Positions 10,400-22,400 of a stretch of DNA of 64,000 bases are shown piece by piece. This DNA is from Daucus carota subsp. sativus (taxonomy: Eukaryota; Streptophyta; Magnoliopsida; Apiales; Apiaceae). Below the pieces are notes generated by a model that was given only the letters and a program-made list of their open reading frames with translations, searched no databases and was not told where the DNA came from. Location of the stretch: NCBI RefSeq assembly GCF_001625215.2, contig NC_030381.2:54113214-54177213 (forward strand). The letters are read 5' to 3'. Position numbers and translations under genes: made by a program. Numbering within the stretch: the first letter of the stretch is position 1; each line of letters begins with the position of its first letter.

Positions 10400-10733
10400 G
10401 AGATATACTAAAATCTGACTTAGAAGATTTATACAAGCTTTTTGATAAATATGAATCTGTTCTACGAAACTTTCGGGATAAGCCAAGAACCCAGTACTAC
10501 AGAATATAAGCTCTTAACCATTATCGAACCGAGATATACTAAAATCTGACTTTGAAGATTTATACAAGCTTTTGACAAATATGGATCTGTTCTAGGAAGC
10601 TTTTGACAAATATGGATCTGTTCTAGGAAACTCTAGGGATGAGTCAGGATGGAACCCAGTACATAAACTCTTAACCACTAAGCTATCGAACCGAGATATA
10701 CTAAAATCTGACTTTAAACAAGCTTAAATCATG
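10400..10733 (-). repeat. Tandem repeats carrying tRNA-like (SINE) heads
   Basis: Three units start GAGATATACTAAAATCTGAC (10400, 10531, 10693; the last is cut short). On the minus strand each of the first two contains TGGTTAAGAG, like a tRNA A box, then TGGGTTCTTGG or TGGGTTCCATC, like a decayed B box. The second unit has an extra internal duplication of about 31 bases starting AGCTTTTGACAAATATGGAT. I read this as a locally amplified, diverged tRNA-derived SINE related to the one at 35191-35273. Confidence 0.6.
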
Positions 10734-10987
10734 GTACAAGATAACAAGTAAGAATTATTTTTTTTTTCAAAAAATTGATCTAGGCTCTACATTTAATTAG
10801 ATTACATGAAAGTTGGTCTCGATCATTATTATTTTATTTCTAATAAAATATTATTACAATAGTTAGTTTAAATCAACCTAAATTTGAAATAATCTGAACT
10901 ACAATATAATATTAAAATTTATCACCAGGTTAAGTCAAACAAATGGCTTGTTTAAGGTTGATATACATGAAGAAAAAATATACATAC

Positions 10988-11036
10988 AACTATTGGCTCT
11001 ACCTTTTTTTTTTTTGTCAGGAACTATTGGCTCTAC
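10988..11036 (-). mobile_element. Poly(A) micro-insertion, 15-bp target duplication
   Basis: AACTATTGGCTCTAC at 10988-11002 is repeated exactly at 11022-11036. The 19-base insert reads CCTGAC plus an A run on the minus strand. Confidence 0.8.
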
Positions 11037-11094
11037 TTATTTTAATAAAATGTTTTATATTTGTTTATAAACATGTACATTACTTTTAGGTTAT

Positions 11095-11136
11095 AAAATT
11101 AGAGAGAATTTTTTTTGACAGAAAAATTAGAGAGAA
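11095..11136 (-). mobile_element. Poly(A) micro-insertion, 14-bp target duplication
   Basis: AAAATTAGAGAGAA at 11095-11108 recurs at 11123-11136. The insert reads CTGTC plus an A run on the minus strand, close to the tails at 11003-11021 and 24564-24578. Confidence 0.75.
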
Positions 11137-11320
11137 ATTGCTACAACAAAATCTGATATATAGTTACAGCTTAACAATTAAATTTTAAAAAGTAAAACAA
11201 TGAGCAGGACTTAAGCCCACCATACCCAGACTTGAAGGAGTCCAGTGGTTCTACCTACTGTAATTGTTTTTTGCGTCTATGTTTTGTACTATTGATTTTA
11301 TCTGCTATGTTTATTTCAAG

Positions 11321-14300
11321 TTACGTTAAATAGCGCAAGATATTCAATTTCTTGTGTCTAACTTGTTGAAATTTACTATAAAAAGGGTTGACTGGAGCCA
11401 AGGAAGTGTATCTGCTAGACATAACAGGCTTATCAGCATATGGGTTTGGAGGCTCCAAGTTTCCTGACTGCACTGCAGCCACTGGTGTCTGCCTGGACTC
11501 CCTGATGTTTGGAACCAGCTTCTCTACAAATCTCTCTCTCAAAATTAATCAACATCCATCAATAAAATTTGCCAAAACTTGATCAATTTTTCTTTTACAA
11601 TCCAGAGGTAAGAATTGTTGCTGGCATAATATTTCAGTGATTATTGTTGCTGTTATATTTTCCCATAAATTTTAGTCAACTAATTTGAATATAATGATCT
11701 ACTATTCAATAGTAAAAATGTATTTTTGAACCAAAAGGTCAGCACTTATTACAATATTTGGTGAAGGTTGATGTCTGAATCAAAAAACTCAGACATGCCT
11801 ACTTCTGAGTCTAGATAAACAGATTTGCTGTCTAAAATTAAAACCACAGAAGTAAAATTAAAATGGACTGCTGGGTGGGTTGATGAATGCTTGCAGCTAG
11901 CTGGCAAACTCTCTTATGTCCTTGACGCGTTTGGTACAATAAATCATGAGGTTTTCTTTCCCTGCTCATGTAGACCGTATGATATAAATGGGGTAGAAGA
12001 ACACACGGGCACATGAATTTGAGCACTGGTTTGAATGTAGGAAAAGTCTCAAATGCTCTGAATTTTTTAACATTAACAGCAAATGTTTAAGCTATTTAAC
12101 AGAAGGGGTGCATACTGAATTCACGCGTTAAATATATGAGCTGCTATTTGAATTATTCATAATTATGATGAAATATCGTTTTTGAACAAAAGTTAGGGAG
12201 TGCGATATGCGATTATGAGATGAAATAATTACCATTTAGTTCTTGTTCAATTGCCTGTAGTGCAAAGGGGTTGACATTTCCTCCCGGGAGCTCTTCTTCA
12301 TTGAACAGATCCTCAACTACTTGGTCTGGGATAACTGGAATTTCAATGTAATTAATATGAATCACCAAAAAAATAAATAATAGTTCATTTATCATAAGGT
12401 TTTACTGCAATTAACAAAAAAAATATGGTATGGACAACTGAATCGACATCCCTACTAAGACATACAAAGAGTCTATACAAACGACACTAACTAACAAAAG
12501 AAGTCGATAAGCAGCTCCTAAGTTACAGTGTCAGAAAAATTGAAATAAGGAAAACCGAACAGAAGGACATGCATACCAGCAGGCTGGTTTGCTTGTGGAA
12601 CTGGAATTCCTTCAAGTGGTAGGTGCGCTTCGGGTGCTGCAGGGTGATCACCATCATGCACTAGGGGATTTTTTTTTTTTGAATAAAATATGAAAAAAAA
12701 TAAATAACAAGATAAATGTGTAATAAATAGCATGCTTCATCAGTAATTGTGAGAACAATAAGATAGGCGGAATAAATGATAAATAAATATAATTAGAAGG
12801 GACCAATAATTAAGTAATTTAACTATGAAATTTGTTGTCGGATAAGAAACCATAATCATGTTAGATACTATCTAGTATAAAATTTTGGCATGTAAATTCA
12901 TGTTTGTATTTCTCCTGGATTGTTATTTTCTAGCGGTTCTTTCTCATCCAAGAGATCATTAACCAGTGAGTTATTGTTTATTGCAGTTTCAATGTAAAAA
13001 ATATGAAAAACAAGGGGAAACTATTACATATATATAAGACTACAAGTGAAGCAGTAGAAGTTTAAGTATAAATGTTTACCATTAATGTGTTGGTGTACCA
13101 CAATGATCACTGCTTGGGCCTGGTTATGTTGGAGATTAGCAACCGGTTGTAGAGCAATTGCATCTACAAAGTAAAAGTAAAAAAGCAATTAGAATAAATA
13201 TCAAAACTGAGATCAGAAGTAAATGAAAATGAGATATAAATAATACCATTTAAATTTTGCTCAATTGCTTGGAGGGCAATTGGGTTGACATTTCCTCCCG
13301 GGGGTTCTTCCTCATTGAAAAGATCCTCAACTACTTGGTCTGGGATCACTGGAGCTTCAATGTAATAAACAAGGATTACCAAAAAATAAATAAAAGTTCA
13401 TACAAACAACATAAATTAACAAAAAGAGTCGATAAGCAGCTCCTAATTATAGTGTCAGAAACACTGAAACAAGGAAAACCGAACAGAAAGAAATGCATAC
13501 CAGCAGGCTGGTTTGCTTGTGGAGCTGGAATTCCATCAAGTGGTAGGTGTGCTTCAGGTGCTGCAGGCTGATCAGCATCATGCAGCAGGGGATCTATTTT
13601 TTTTGAATAAAATATGAAAAAAAATAAATAACAAGATAATTGTGTAATAAATAGTATGCTTCATCAGTAATTGCGCGAACAACAAGATAGGCATAATAAG
13701 TGATAAATAAATATCTGAACTGACTTAGAATGGCCCGATAATTATGTAATTTAACTATATGATATTTGTTGTCTAATAAGAAACCATATTGATTTTAGAT
13801 ACCATCTAATATAAACTTTTGGCATGTATTTCATGTTTGTATTTCCCCCGGATATTATTTCCTAGCGGCTATTTCTCATCCAAGAGATCATTACCCAGGG
13901 AGTTATTGTTTATTGCAGTTTCAATGTAAAAAATATGAAAAACAAGGGGAAACTATACATAAGACTACAAGTGAAGCAGTAGAAGTTTAAGTATAAATGT
14001 TTACCATTAATGTGTTGGTGTACCGCAATGATCACTGCTTGGGCCTGGTTATGCTGGAGATTAGCAACCGGTTGTAGAGCAATTGCATCTGCAAAGTAAA
14101 AGTAAAAAAAGCAATTAGAATAAATATCAAAACTGAGATCAGAAGTAAAAGAAAATGAGATATAAATAATACCATTTAAATTTTGCTCAATTGCTTGGAT
14201 GGCAATTGGGTTGACATTTCCTCCCGGGGGCTCTTCCTCATTGAAAAGATCCTCAACTACTTGGTCTGGGATCACTGGAGCTTCAATGTAATAAACAAGG

Positions 14301-16131
14301 ATTACCAAAAAATAAATAAAAGTTCATACAAACAACATAAATTAAAAAAAGAGTCGATAAGCAGCTCCTAATTATAGTGTCAGAAACACTGAAACAAGGA
14401 AAACCGAACAGAAAGAAATGCATACCAGCAGGCTGGTTTGCTTGTGGAGCTGGAATTCCATCAAGTGGTATGTGTGCTTCAGGTGGTGCAGGCTCAGCAT
14501 CATGCAGCAGGGGATCTATTTTTTTTGAATAAAATATGAAAAAAATAAATAACAAGATAATTGTGTAATAAATAGTATGCTTCATCAGTAATTGCGCGAA
14601 CAACAAGATAGGCATAATAAGTGATAAATAAATATCTGAACTGAATTAGAATGGCCCGATAATTATGTAATTTAACTATATGATATTTGTTGTCTAATAA
14701 GAAACCATATTGATTTTAGATACCATCTAATACAAACTTTTGGCATGTATTTCATGTTTGTATTTCTCCCGGATATTATTTCCTATCGGCTATTTCTCAT
14801 CCAAGAGATCATTAACCAGTGAGTTATTGTTTATTGCAGTTTCAATGTAAAAAATATGAAAAACAAGGAGAAACTATTACATATATATAAGACTACAAGT
14901 GAAGCAGTAGAAGTTTAAGTATAAATGTTTACCATTAATGTGTTGGTGTACCGCAATGATCACTGCTTGGGCCTGGTTATGCTGGAGATTAGCAACTGGT
15001 TGTAGAGCAATTGCATCTACAAAGTAAAAATAAAAAAAGCAATTAGAATAAATATCAAAACTGAGATCAGAAGTAAATGAAAATGAGATATAAATAATAC
15101 CATTTAAATTTTGCTCAATTGCTTGGAGGGCAATTGGGTTGACATTTCCTCCCGGGGGCTCTTCCTCATTGAAAAGATCCTCAACTACTTGGTCTGGGAT
15201 CACTGGAGCTTCAATGTAATAAACAAGGATTACCAAAAAATAAATAAAAGTTCATACAAACAACATAAATTAATAAAAAGAGTCGATAATCAACTCCTAA
15301 TTATTGTGTCAAAAACACTAAAACAAGGAAAACCGAACAAAAAGAAATGCATACCAGCAGGCTGGTTTACTTGTGGAGCTGGAATTCCATCCAGTGGTAG
15401 GTGTGCTTTAGGTGGTGCAGGCTGATCAGCATCATGCAGCAGGGGATCTATTTTTTTTGAATAAAATATGAAAAAAATAAATAACAAGATAATTGTGTAA
15501 TAAATAGTATGCTTCATCAGTAATTGCGCGAACAACAAGATAGGCATAATAAATGATAAATAAATATCTGAACTGAATTAGAACGGCCCGATAATTATGT
15601 AATTTAACAATATAATATTTGTTGTCTAATAAGAAACCATATTCATTTTAGATACCATCTAGTATAAACTTTTAGTATGTATTTCATGTTTGTATTTCCC
15701 CCGGATATTATTTCCTAGCGGCTATTTCTCATCCAAGAGATCATTAACCATGGAGTTATTGTTTATTGCAGTTTCAATGTAAAAAATATGAAAAACAAGG
15801 AGAAACTATTACATAAGACTACAAGTGAAGAAGCAGTAAAAGTTTAAGTATAAATGTTTACCATTAATGTGTTGGTGTACCGCAATGATCACTGGCTGGG
15901 CTTGGTTAGGCTGGAGATTACCAACCGGTTGTTGAGCAATTGCATCTACAAAGTAAAAGTAAAAAAAGCTAAGAGAATAATTTTCAAAACTGAGATCACA
16001 AGTAAATGAAAATGAGATAAAAATATTACCATTTTAATCTTGTTCAATTGCTTGTAGTGCAATGGGATTGACATTTGCTCCCGGGACATCTTGCTCATTG
16101 AATAGATCATCAACTACTTGGTCTGGGATCA
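11321..16131 (-). CDS. Unknown gene of tandemly repeated symmetric exons (5' end not found)
   Basis: I recognise no family. In transcription order the exons are A5 16131-16030, B5 15945-15862, C4 15447-15355, A4 15208-15101, B4 15016-14933, C3 14515-14426, A3 14280-14173, B3 14088-14005, C2 13593-13501, A2 13354-13247, B2 13163-13080, C1 12660-12577, A1 12334-12233, then a last exon 11523-11321 with stop TAA. Every internal exon is a multiple of three bases, starts after AG, ends before GT and keeps phase 1. Motifs: A = VIPDQVVEDLFNEEEPPGG then NPIALQAIEQ; B = DAIALQPVANLQHNQAQAV; C = DPLLHDA then LPLDGIPAPQANQPAG. Low complexity and rich in P, Q, N, D and E, so probably disordered; no signal peptide or membrane segment in these exons. 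The last exon reads EKLVPNIRESRQTPVAAVQS then NPYADKP. Exon A5 ends in an in-frame TAA (GAT TAA), so either translation enters downstream of it, or that exon is skipped, or the locus is decaying. No convincing start exon was found upstream. Confidence 0.55.
12577..16131. repeat. Tandem array, period about 0.93 kb, four units plus partial
   Basis: Exon A starts at 15208, 14280 and 13354, giving periods of 928 and 926 bases. Each unit holds exon C, exon A, exon B and a decayed copy of exon A, with introns conserved too, so the whole genomic block was duplicated. The decayed A copies (about 12912-12997, 13843-13925, 14764-14850, 15697-15780) still align with exon A but carry stops and have lost the splice donor. 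The outermost A exons (A1, A5) are most diverged; the inner units are nearly identical, which fits unequal crossing-over from the centre. Confidence 0.9.
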
Positions 16132-16513
16132 CTGGAATTTCAATGTAATTAATATGGATCACCAAAAAATAAATAAGAGTTCATTTATAATGTGATTGAC
16201 AAAAAAAATATGGTATGGACTATAGAATTAGCACCCCTACTATGACATACATAGAGTCCATACAAAAAAAACTCTAATATAATGAATTCCTGAATAATAA
16301 TGAATCAAACAAAATCCCATCCACGACTTCTAGAACAATGAAACTGCTATACAGATCCTGGATGGGAGTGAGGCGTCTCCAAACTAATGATCAGTAACAA
16401 TTACTGAAATTTTTCATTTTTTTCCCATGAGGATTTTGTGTTTTTTTTTTTACGAATTTCCCACGCGGAAATTAAAAGAAAATAGATAGGGAAAGGAAGC
16501 ACGTACTCTTGAC
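16132..16513. other. Upstream flank of the exon array
   Basis: Shares intron-like sequence with 12390-12480 at the other end of the array (AAATATGGTATGGAC, ACCCCTACTA, AGAGTC). On the minus strand about 16430-16336 stays open (…VVDGILFDSLLF) but lacks good splice or start evidence, so I make no call. Confidence 0.4.
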
Positions 16514-16884
16514 CAGTGTTACGAAAATCGAGAATCGGACCTAATCGGTTAAGGTACCGATTCAGGGATTTATCGGAAATCGGAGATTATTCGGAAGGAT
16601 TAATCGGAGTGAAGATCGGATTTATTTTAAAATTAAAATATTATTTAATATTTAGTTATTATTATATTAGCTTTTTAGTAATTAATATATTTACGACATT
16701 CATAAACTCTATAATTATTCATATTTAAAGTAATATAATATTTTAATCTCTATAATTTATCATATATACTTCGATTAAGAAATATATATAAGGATTAATC
16801 GGATTTCAAAATAGAATCGGTGGCCGGCCTTGTAGGAGATTTATCGGGGATTAATCGGTTAAATCGGGGATTTTTAGAACCCTG
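16514..16884. mobile_element. hAT-type MITE, ATCGG-rich (copy 1)
   Basis: Same family as 40364-40735, alignable over its full length. Starts CAGTGTTACGAAAATCG and ends GGGGATTTTTAGAACCCTG. The 8-base flanks do not match here, so this copy lost its duplication by mutation or recombination. Confidence 0.85.
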
Positions 16885-17748
16885 ATCTGGTTAAGGTAGT
16901 TATGAAAAAACAACCGGGTCCAGTTGGCTATCAAGTTCCGGCCAGTATGACACGTGGTGTCATATTAGATGTCTATTTTAAGAAAACAAAAAACGTCGTG
17001 AGAGCTTCTTCTTTAATCAAGAGTCTGATATACTGTTGTATATCGGACTCTGATTCGGCTGAAAGGGACCGCAGTGATTCGGCTTCGATTCGTGATTTTT
17101 TCGAAAAGATGTAACCAAAACTCCGTCCGAATACGAATAATTATATGTGTTTCATGTCTTTACGATTCGACCTTTACCATTTAATTACTCTGATCAACTA
17201 GGTTATATATGAGTACCCGTTATTAATACTCGGTTATATTATTTATGAGTAGTTCGATATATATAGATGGAATTCCATCTATATTAATTTTTATATTTTT
17301 CTGTATTTATAAAATCATTATTAGAAAATTGATATACATTCATATATAGTGTTGATATAAAAAGTCAATCTATAACACCTAAAAAAAATTATGCCAATCG
17401 ATGACACAATACTCGTATTCCCCAAAATCATGAGATTTGTAAACTCTTAAGAAAACTTTTCATGTGATATCTTTCCCTTGATTAAATTTTATAATAATCA
17501 AAAATTTATAAATTAATAATAATCAAAATTTTATAAATTTTTGAATCGTATTCGAGTTTGATTTGAAATGATTCGAGTACATCACATGATTTACGAACCG
17601 AGTTAAATTGAAAACAAACTTATGAATTCGTTTATGAATTTGTATAAGAGTCGAGCACAAGCTTAATTTTTTTTTATCATACTCAAATCTGAACCGAATT
17701 TGACCATTCTATTATTAATATGGATTGAACATGATCATATCATAGTAC
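16885..17748. other. AT-rich non-coding stretch
   Basis: No gene or full repeat seen. 17500-17700 has several CGAGTTTGA/CGAATT-type words reminiscent of decayed hAT ends, but no terminus can be placed. Confidence 0.5.
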
Positions 17749-18620
17749 AAAAATATCAACAAGTTAGCTCTCTTGTTTAAATCACTAGAGTACTAATCGC
17801 TTCCCTCTCCTAGCCGCCTCTCCTCTCTTCCTCTCCTACAAGAGTTTGTCTTTTTTCAAGTAAATCGAGGGGCTTCCACTGGTTTTCACCGGTGGAAAGC
17901 CCCAACCCCTTTATTATCTATTTTTACTCTTGTTAATTTCTTTTCAATAAAACCCAATCTTTTGGGTGTTTGTGTGTCTCTCCTCTTGGAGTGTGTGATT
18001 GTGTCTCTCCTTTTGGAGTGTTTGTTATGTCTTTGTTTAGTCATGATTGGGTTGATTTCGTGTTGGATCAGTTGAAAATGAGTTTATTGATATTTTTGGT
18101 GATCTATAAAAATTGTATCGAATCTGAGACGGTGGTGATTATTGCAAGAGCTCACCTTTCACAATCAAAGATTGTTCATCATTAATGGGTTTACACTTTC
18201 GGCATGTCTATAGCTGGTATCCAGCATGTAGATAGCTGGGGTGCCTTCGGCAAGTCTATAGCTGGTATCCGGCACGTAGATAGCTGTGGTGCCACTTCTC
18301 CAATCTCGATTTATGCGGTTGGTGTTTCTGAACATTGGGCTATCAATAGTTTTTATGTGATATGGTCAATTGCGATGTTACTGTTTCCAGAGATTTTGAT
18401 GCAATTTGGATCGCTTAGGATGTCTTTGATTTCGTTCTTAGCTTCAAGAATTATTGAATTCTATCTGTTAAACGATCAGGAAACAAATCATCTAATTGTT
18501 TTTAGAATGCTATTTGTTTTACCACCTGGTTGTATCCACAGTTGGGGGTTTGTCCCGACTGTATTATATTCGAGTTAATGAAATCTTTTGCATTTGTCAA
18601 AAAAAAAATATCAACAAGTT
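17749..18620 (+). mobile_element. 838-bp non-coding retroposon with poly(A) tail and 17-bp target duplication
   Basis: AAAAATATCAACAAGTT at 17749-17765 is repeated exactly at 18604-18620. The insert (17766-18603) ends AATGAAATCTTTTGCATTTG then TC and an A run, a LINE/SINE-type 3' end. No open frame matches a reverse transcriptase. The 5' part is CT-rich and holds a near-perfect hairpin at 17869-17903 (GGGGCTTCCAC pairing with GGTGGAAAGCCCC), a repeated CTCTCC..TTGGAGTGT block near 17970-18020, and a 48-bp direct repeat at 18198-18245 and 18246-18293 (TTCGGCA..TCTATAGCTGG). A diverged relative lies at 38990-39340. It could be an internally deleted LINE (both UTRs without ORFs) or a non-coding retrotransposed RNA. 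Confidence 0.85.
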
Positions 18621-19476
18621 TTCACCCGTTAGTGGAGAATGAGGATTTAGATTGACCTCTCCCCTTTAATCAAAGTCGTTATTAATTTGGTTCACAAGAA
18701 TGAAATTGCAAAAGATTAAATGAAAAATTTATGAGTTACTTTATTAAATGTTATAAATAAATTTATAAAATAAAATAATGTACAATAGAATAACGCATAT
18801 GACATAGAAATCTTAAATTTTATAACATAAGTGAAAATGATGAAAAAATGAACTAATTTTTTCTAAAATATAGACAAAAGTTATATAAACAGTGACGAAA
18901 GAAGGAACAAAATACTATTCTAATATATATGAGTGTGTAAATATTCTTGTTCAATATTCAGTTTGGAGGTGAGTGAAAAAAAAAAACAAATAATAAAACT
19001 CGGTCAATCTCGTTCGAATAAAAATACAGATATCATTAAATTCCCCCATTTTCATTTCTTGTAAGTAAATAATTGTGTTTCTTCTACGTAATATTATTAT
19101 TAATTTTTTGACAATCTAGACTTATATATCTTAGACACGAGTATGTGTTCTAATACTTTCCGGATGAACCGGGCTTGGTATCCTAGGACAACAGAACTAT
19201 TATTATTAAATTTTTATGATTTATTTTGAAGAAAAATTGTTAATTTAATATATTGAACTCTGAAACATTTTGGCAACATCTTCCATGATACTAAAACAAC
19301 TGAAATGCCAAAGACGATTACAAGAAACAGAAGCAACAGAGCATGTCAAAGAAAGAGGATAGTTCAGGGTTACAACATGCAAAAGATAGCAAACCACACT
19401 CCTAGACAATGTGCATCAGTGCAACATTTAGCTGGAACATTGGTTAACTTTTCACGAAAGAGCCTCGAATTTCATA
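18621..19476. other. Intergenic stretch downstream of SSADH copy 1
   Basis: AT-rich, non-coding; the last part is the 3' flank of the minus-strand SSADH gene. About 19135-19205 read on the minus strand (TTCTGTTGTCC ... CCGGTTCATCC) faintly resembles the SINE at 35191-35273; too weak to call. Confidence 0.5.
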
Positions 19477-22400
19477 TTAGCACATATTGCCCAGACACAC
19501 ATACTTGATCTGCAAGAAAAATTGAGCAGTTGAAATATTAATATTTTGGTTAACCGGAAACAGGTGAACCATGCTGTGATCAATTTTTTATTTTTTTTTA
19601 TTCATGTGATATATGGTTCTTCGCAATGTTTTCAAGAGACTGTATAAGGATGTTGTAGAGGGATATAGAACGAGGCAAAAAGAAAAACTGAGAGTGATGC
19701 ATAGGGGAAACTAACGAACAGAATGGAAGCTCTTTACTTTTAGCTTCAGGTTTCGTATATTTTTTGGTATTAACATACTCAGATTCTGTTTCGCAGTATT
19801 GTTAGTGGTATAGAATAAGAGATGAGTTAAAGAGACTTACTTCCAAATAGTCATCCATCCCATATTTAGAACCTTCCCTGCCGAGCCCAGACTGCTTAAC
19901 CCCTCCATGTGGAGTCACCTACGGAGAAAGGTATAGTCAGAGACCGGAATAAACTATTTCACCTTGTGTGTTACTACCCCCATACAAATAAATATATAAC
20001 AATTTTCCGAATGCAGACGCAAACCTCTGATGAAACTAGTCCTTCATTGATTCCGACAATTCCATATTCCAGAGCTTCTGCAACTCGCCAAGTTCTCTGA
20101 ACATTCGAACTGAATAGGTAAGCAGCCAGACCTGCATCAGTTGGATCAGCATTCAGCACAAATCTCAATTATTAGCACTTCCATATAGAAAGGGAAATAT
20201 GCAAAATAAGTTAAAGGCTTTGTCAAGAAGCCAATATTACTAATATACACCTGCATTGGTGTCATTAGCAATGGAGATGGCTTCTTCCTCCGTCTTAAAC
20301 CGCAACAGTGGTGCAACAGGTCCAAACACTTCTTCCCTGCAGCAAAAGGATGATTCAAAATTCTTTAACTACCATATATAAACACAATTACAGCACATCA
20401 AATCTATATTCTTCTAATTGGTACCTTGAGATGCGCATCTCATTATTGACATTACTTATCACTGTCGGCTCATAAAATGTGAATCCAAGGCCATGTCTCT
20501 TACCGCCAAGAAGAACTTCCGCCCCCTACAATAATTAAAACAGAATCCGTGAGTGACAAATATTTATACCTCATACTAATAAACCACATTACGATGCCTC
20601 TGGTGAAAGTCAACAGTGAATATCTACTCAAGGAGCTGACCATGGGTCTTTACTTATGTACTCCGTAACTCATCAACCTATTAGACTACAATCATTACGT
20701 ATACGATTAAGTTGCTAAGCAAACCTTTGAGACAGCATCTTGCAGCAATGTTTCAACCTGCATTTTTTTTAATAAAAAAATATTAATACAATGGTACTGA
20801 AACAGGCAAGACTGCGGTAACAGTAAAATTACTGATCACAGTATAGGACCTTTTGGACTGCAGCTTCATTTATAAGAGGTCCCTGCAAGAATGAATGCCA
20901 AAAAAATTAGTGTCGGAAAGTAACACTCACTGTTCTAGTAGCCATGCTCCCAAAGAAGATATATACAAGGGCACTAAACTGGTTTCAGAATAGCAAATAT
21001 TATATAATAGTGACAAGACAATTTTGCAACAAGAAACTAAAAGGAATTTATCAGCAATTGACATAGCCTCCGTAATTATTACACTCGATGTTACAGAAGG
21101 TGATCAAGACTCCGTGAAACAAGAGTGGTGAGCCCCATGTTAAGGAGTAAATGGACGTGTGCAGGAAATTACCTGGACGACCCCTTCTGTGAAACCATCC
21201 CCAACTTTAAGATTATTGATAGCATCAGACAAAGCTTTCGCGAATTTATCATAAATACCTGCAACAAGTCTGAAAATTAAGACTCTGGGACAAAGGACTG
21301 ATTGTAGAGTTTCTTCATCACTAAAAATTGATGCAACTTTGTAAAAAACGGGACCGATCAAATACTGACAGAGAATTAAGTTGATAATGATTTCTTAAAC
21401 CAATCAGATACAGCCCAGAAAACTGATTGCTGAATATACCGATACTGAGATATATAATGCACTTGAATAAACATATTTTATTGTAGCATCATACAGCCAA
21501 TTAAAACCTCAATTGCACATTTGTTAACACATTTTATAGGAAGACTGTTAGTTGGTTCCAGTTACCTTCTTGCACGAGAATTCTGTTTGCACAGATGCAT
21601 GTTTGCCCAGTATTACGAAACTTAGTCCCCAGCTGCAATTACATATTTAGGCAATAGTTAATAATGGGTCAAAATTTTGCTCCCTAGTACTAAACAGAAT
21701 CAGTGAAAAGGTGCAAGAAATTGTGCAAAAACAAACAAAATATATAAGTCTCCGTGCGCTGCTACTTCAATTCAGATCAACTTCTCCCAGCTATATGCTC
21801 ATACAAGTTGCACAATATTGTCAAAATAACCCTCAACATAGTAAAATCAAGATTGGAACAAACATATCAGCTTACAGTTCCTTTGATGGCTACTTCAAGG
21901 TCTGCATCATCAAAAATTATGCAAGGCGCATTTCCTCCAAGTTCAAGGGACACCTAAAGACACAGTACTTAAAAGAATGAGCACACTAAAAACATATATA
22001 AGTTCACTTGTATCTGCCAGTCGGTACCTTCTTAACAGTCCCAGCAGCACCTGCCATCAGTTTTTTGCCAACAGCTGTCGATCCTGTGAATGTGATCTTT
22101 CTTACCTAACCATGTTTAGGAACATATAAGATTCCGGTAATTTTTATATCCCTACTATAGGATTGTCAATATAACCTTAAATTGTGTGTGTTGGAGAATG
22201 AAAGGGGCGGGGCGGGGGTATATATAACAATAATAGTGCCAATTCACAAGTAAAAGCTGATGATAGATTGTAAGTTACCTGAGTGCTTGCAAGTAAAGCA
22301 TCCCCAATTTCAGGTGCAATTCCCATAACCACATTCACTACACCCTACATAATATAAAAGATTACACAAAAAAATTTAGAAACGTTATTACATACAGGGG

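Noticed and set aside
13257-15425. Plus-strand open frames of about 104 codons across the exon array
   Set aside because: They are antisense to exons A and C, repeat with the array, and cross intron sequence. The minus strand has the splice logic.
12577-16131. Regular array that could suggest a CRISPR or plain satellite
   Set aside because: The unit is 0.93 kb with coding exons, splice sites and conserved introns; CRISPR arrays are prokaryotic with 25-40 base repeats.
19135-19205. Possible SINE scrap
   Set aside because: Only a weak B-box-like stretch (CCGGTTCATCC on the minus strand) without an A box or target duplication.
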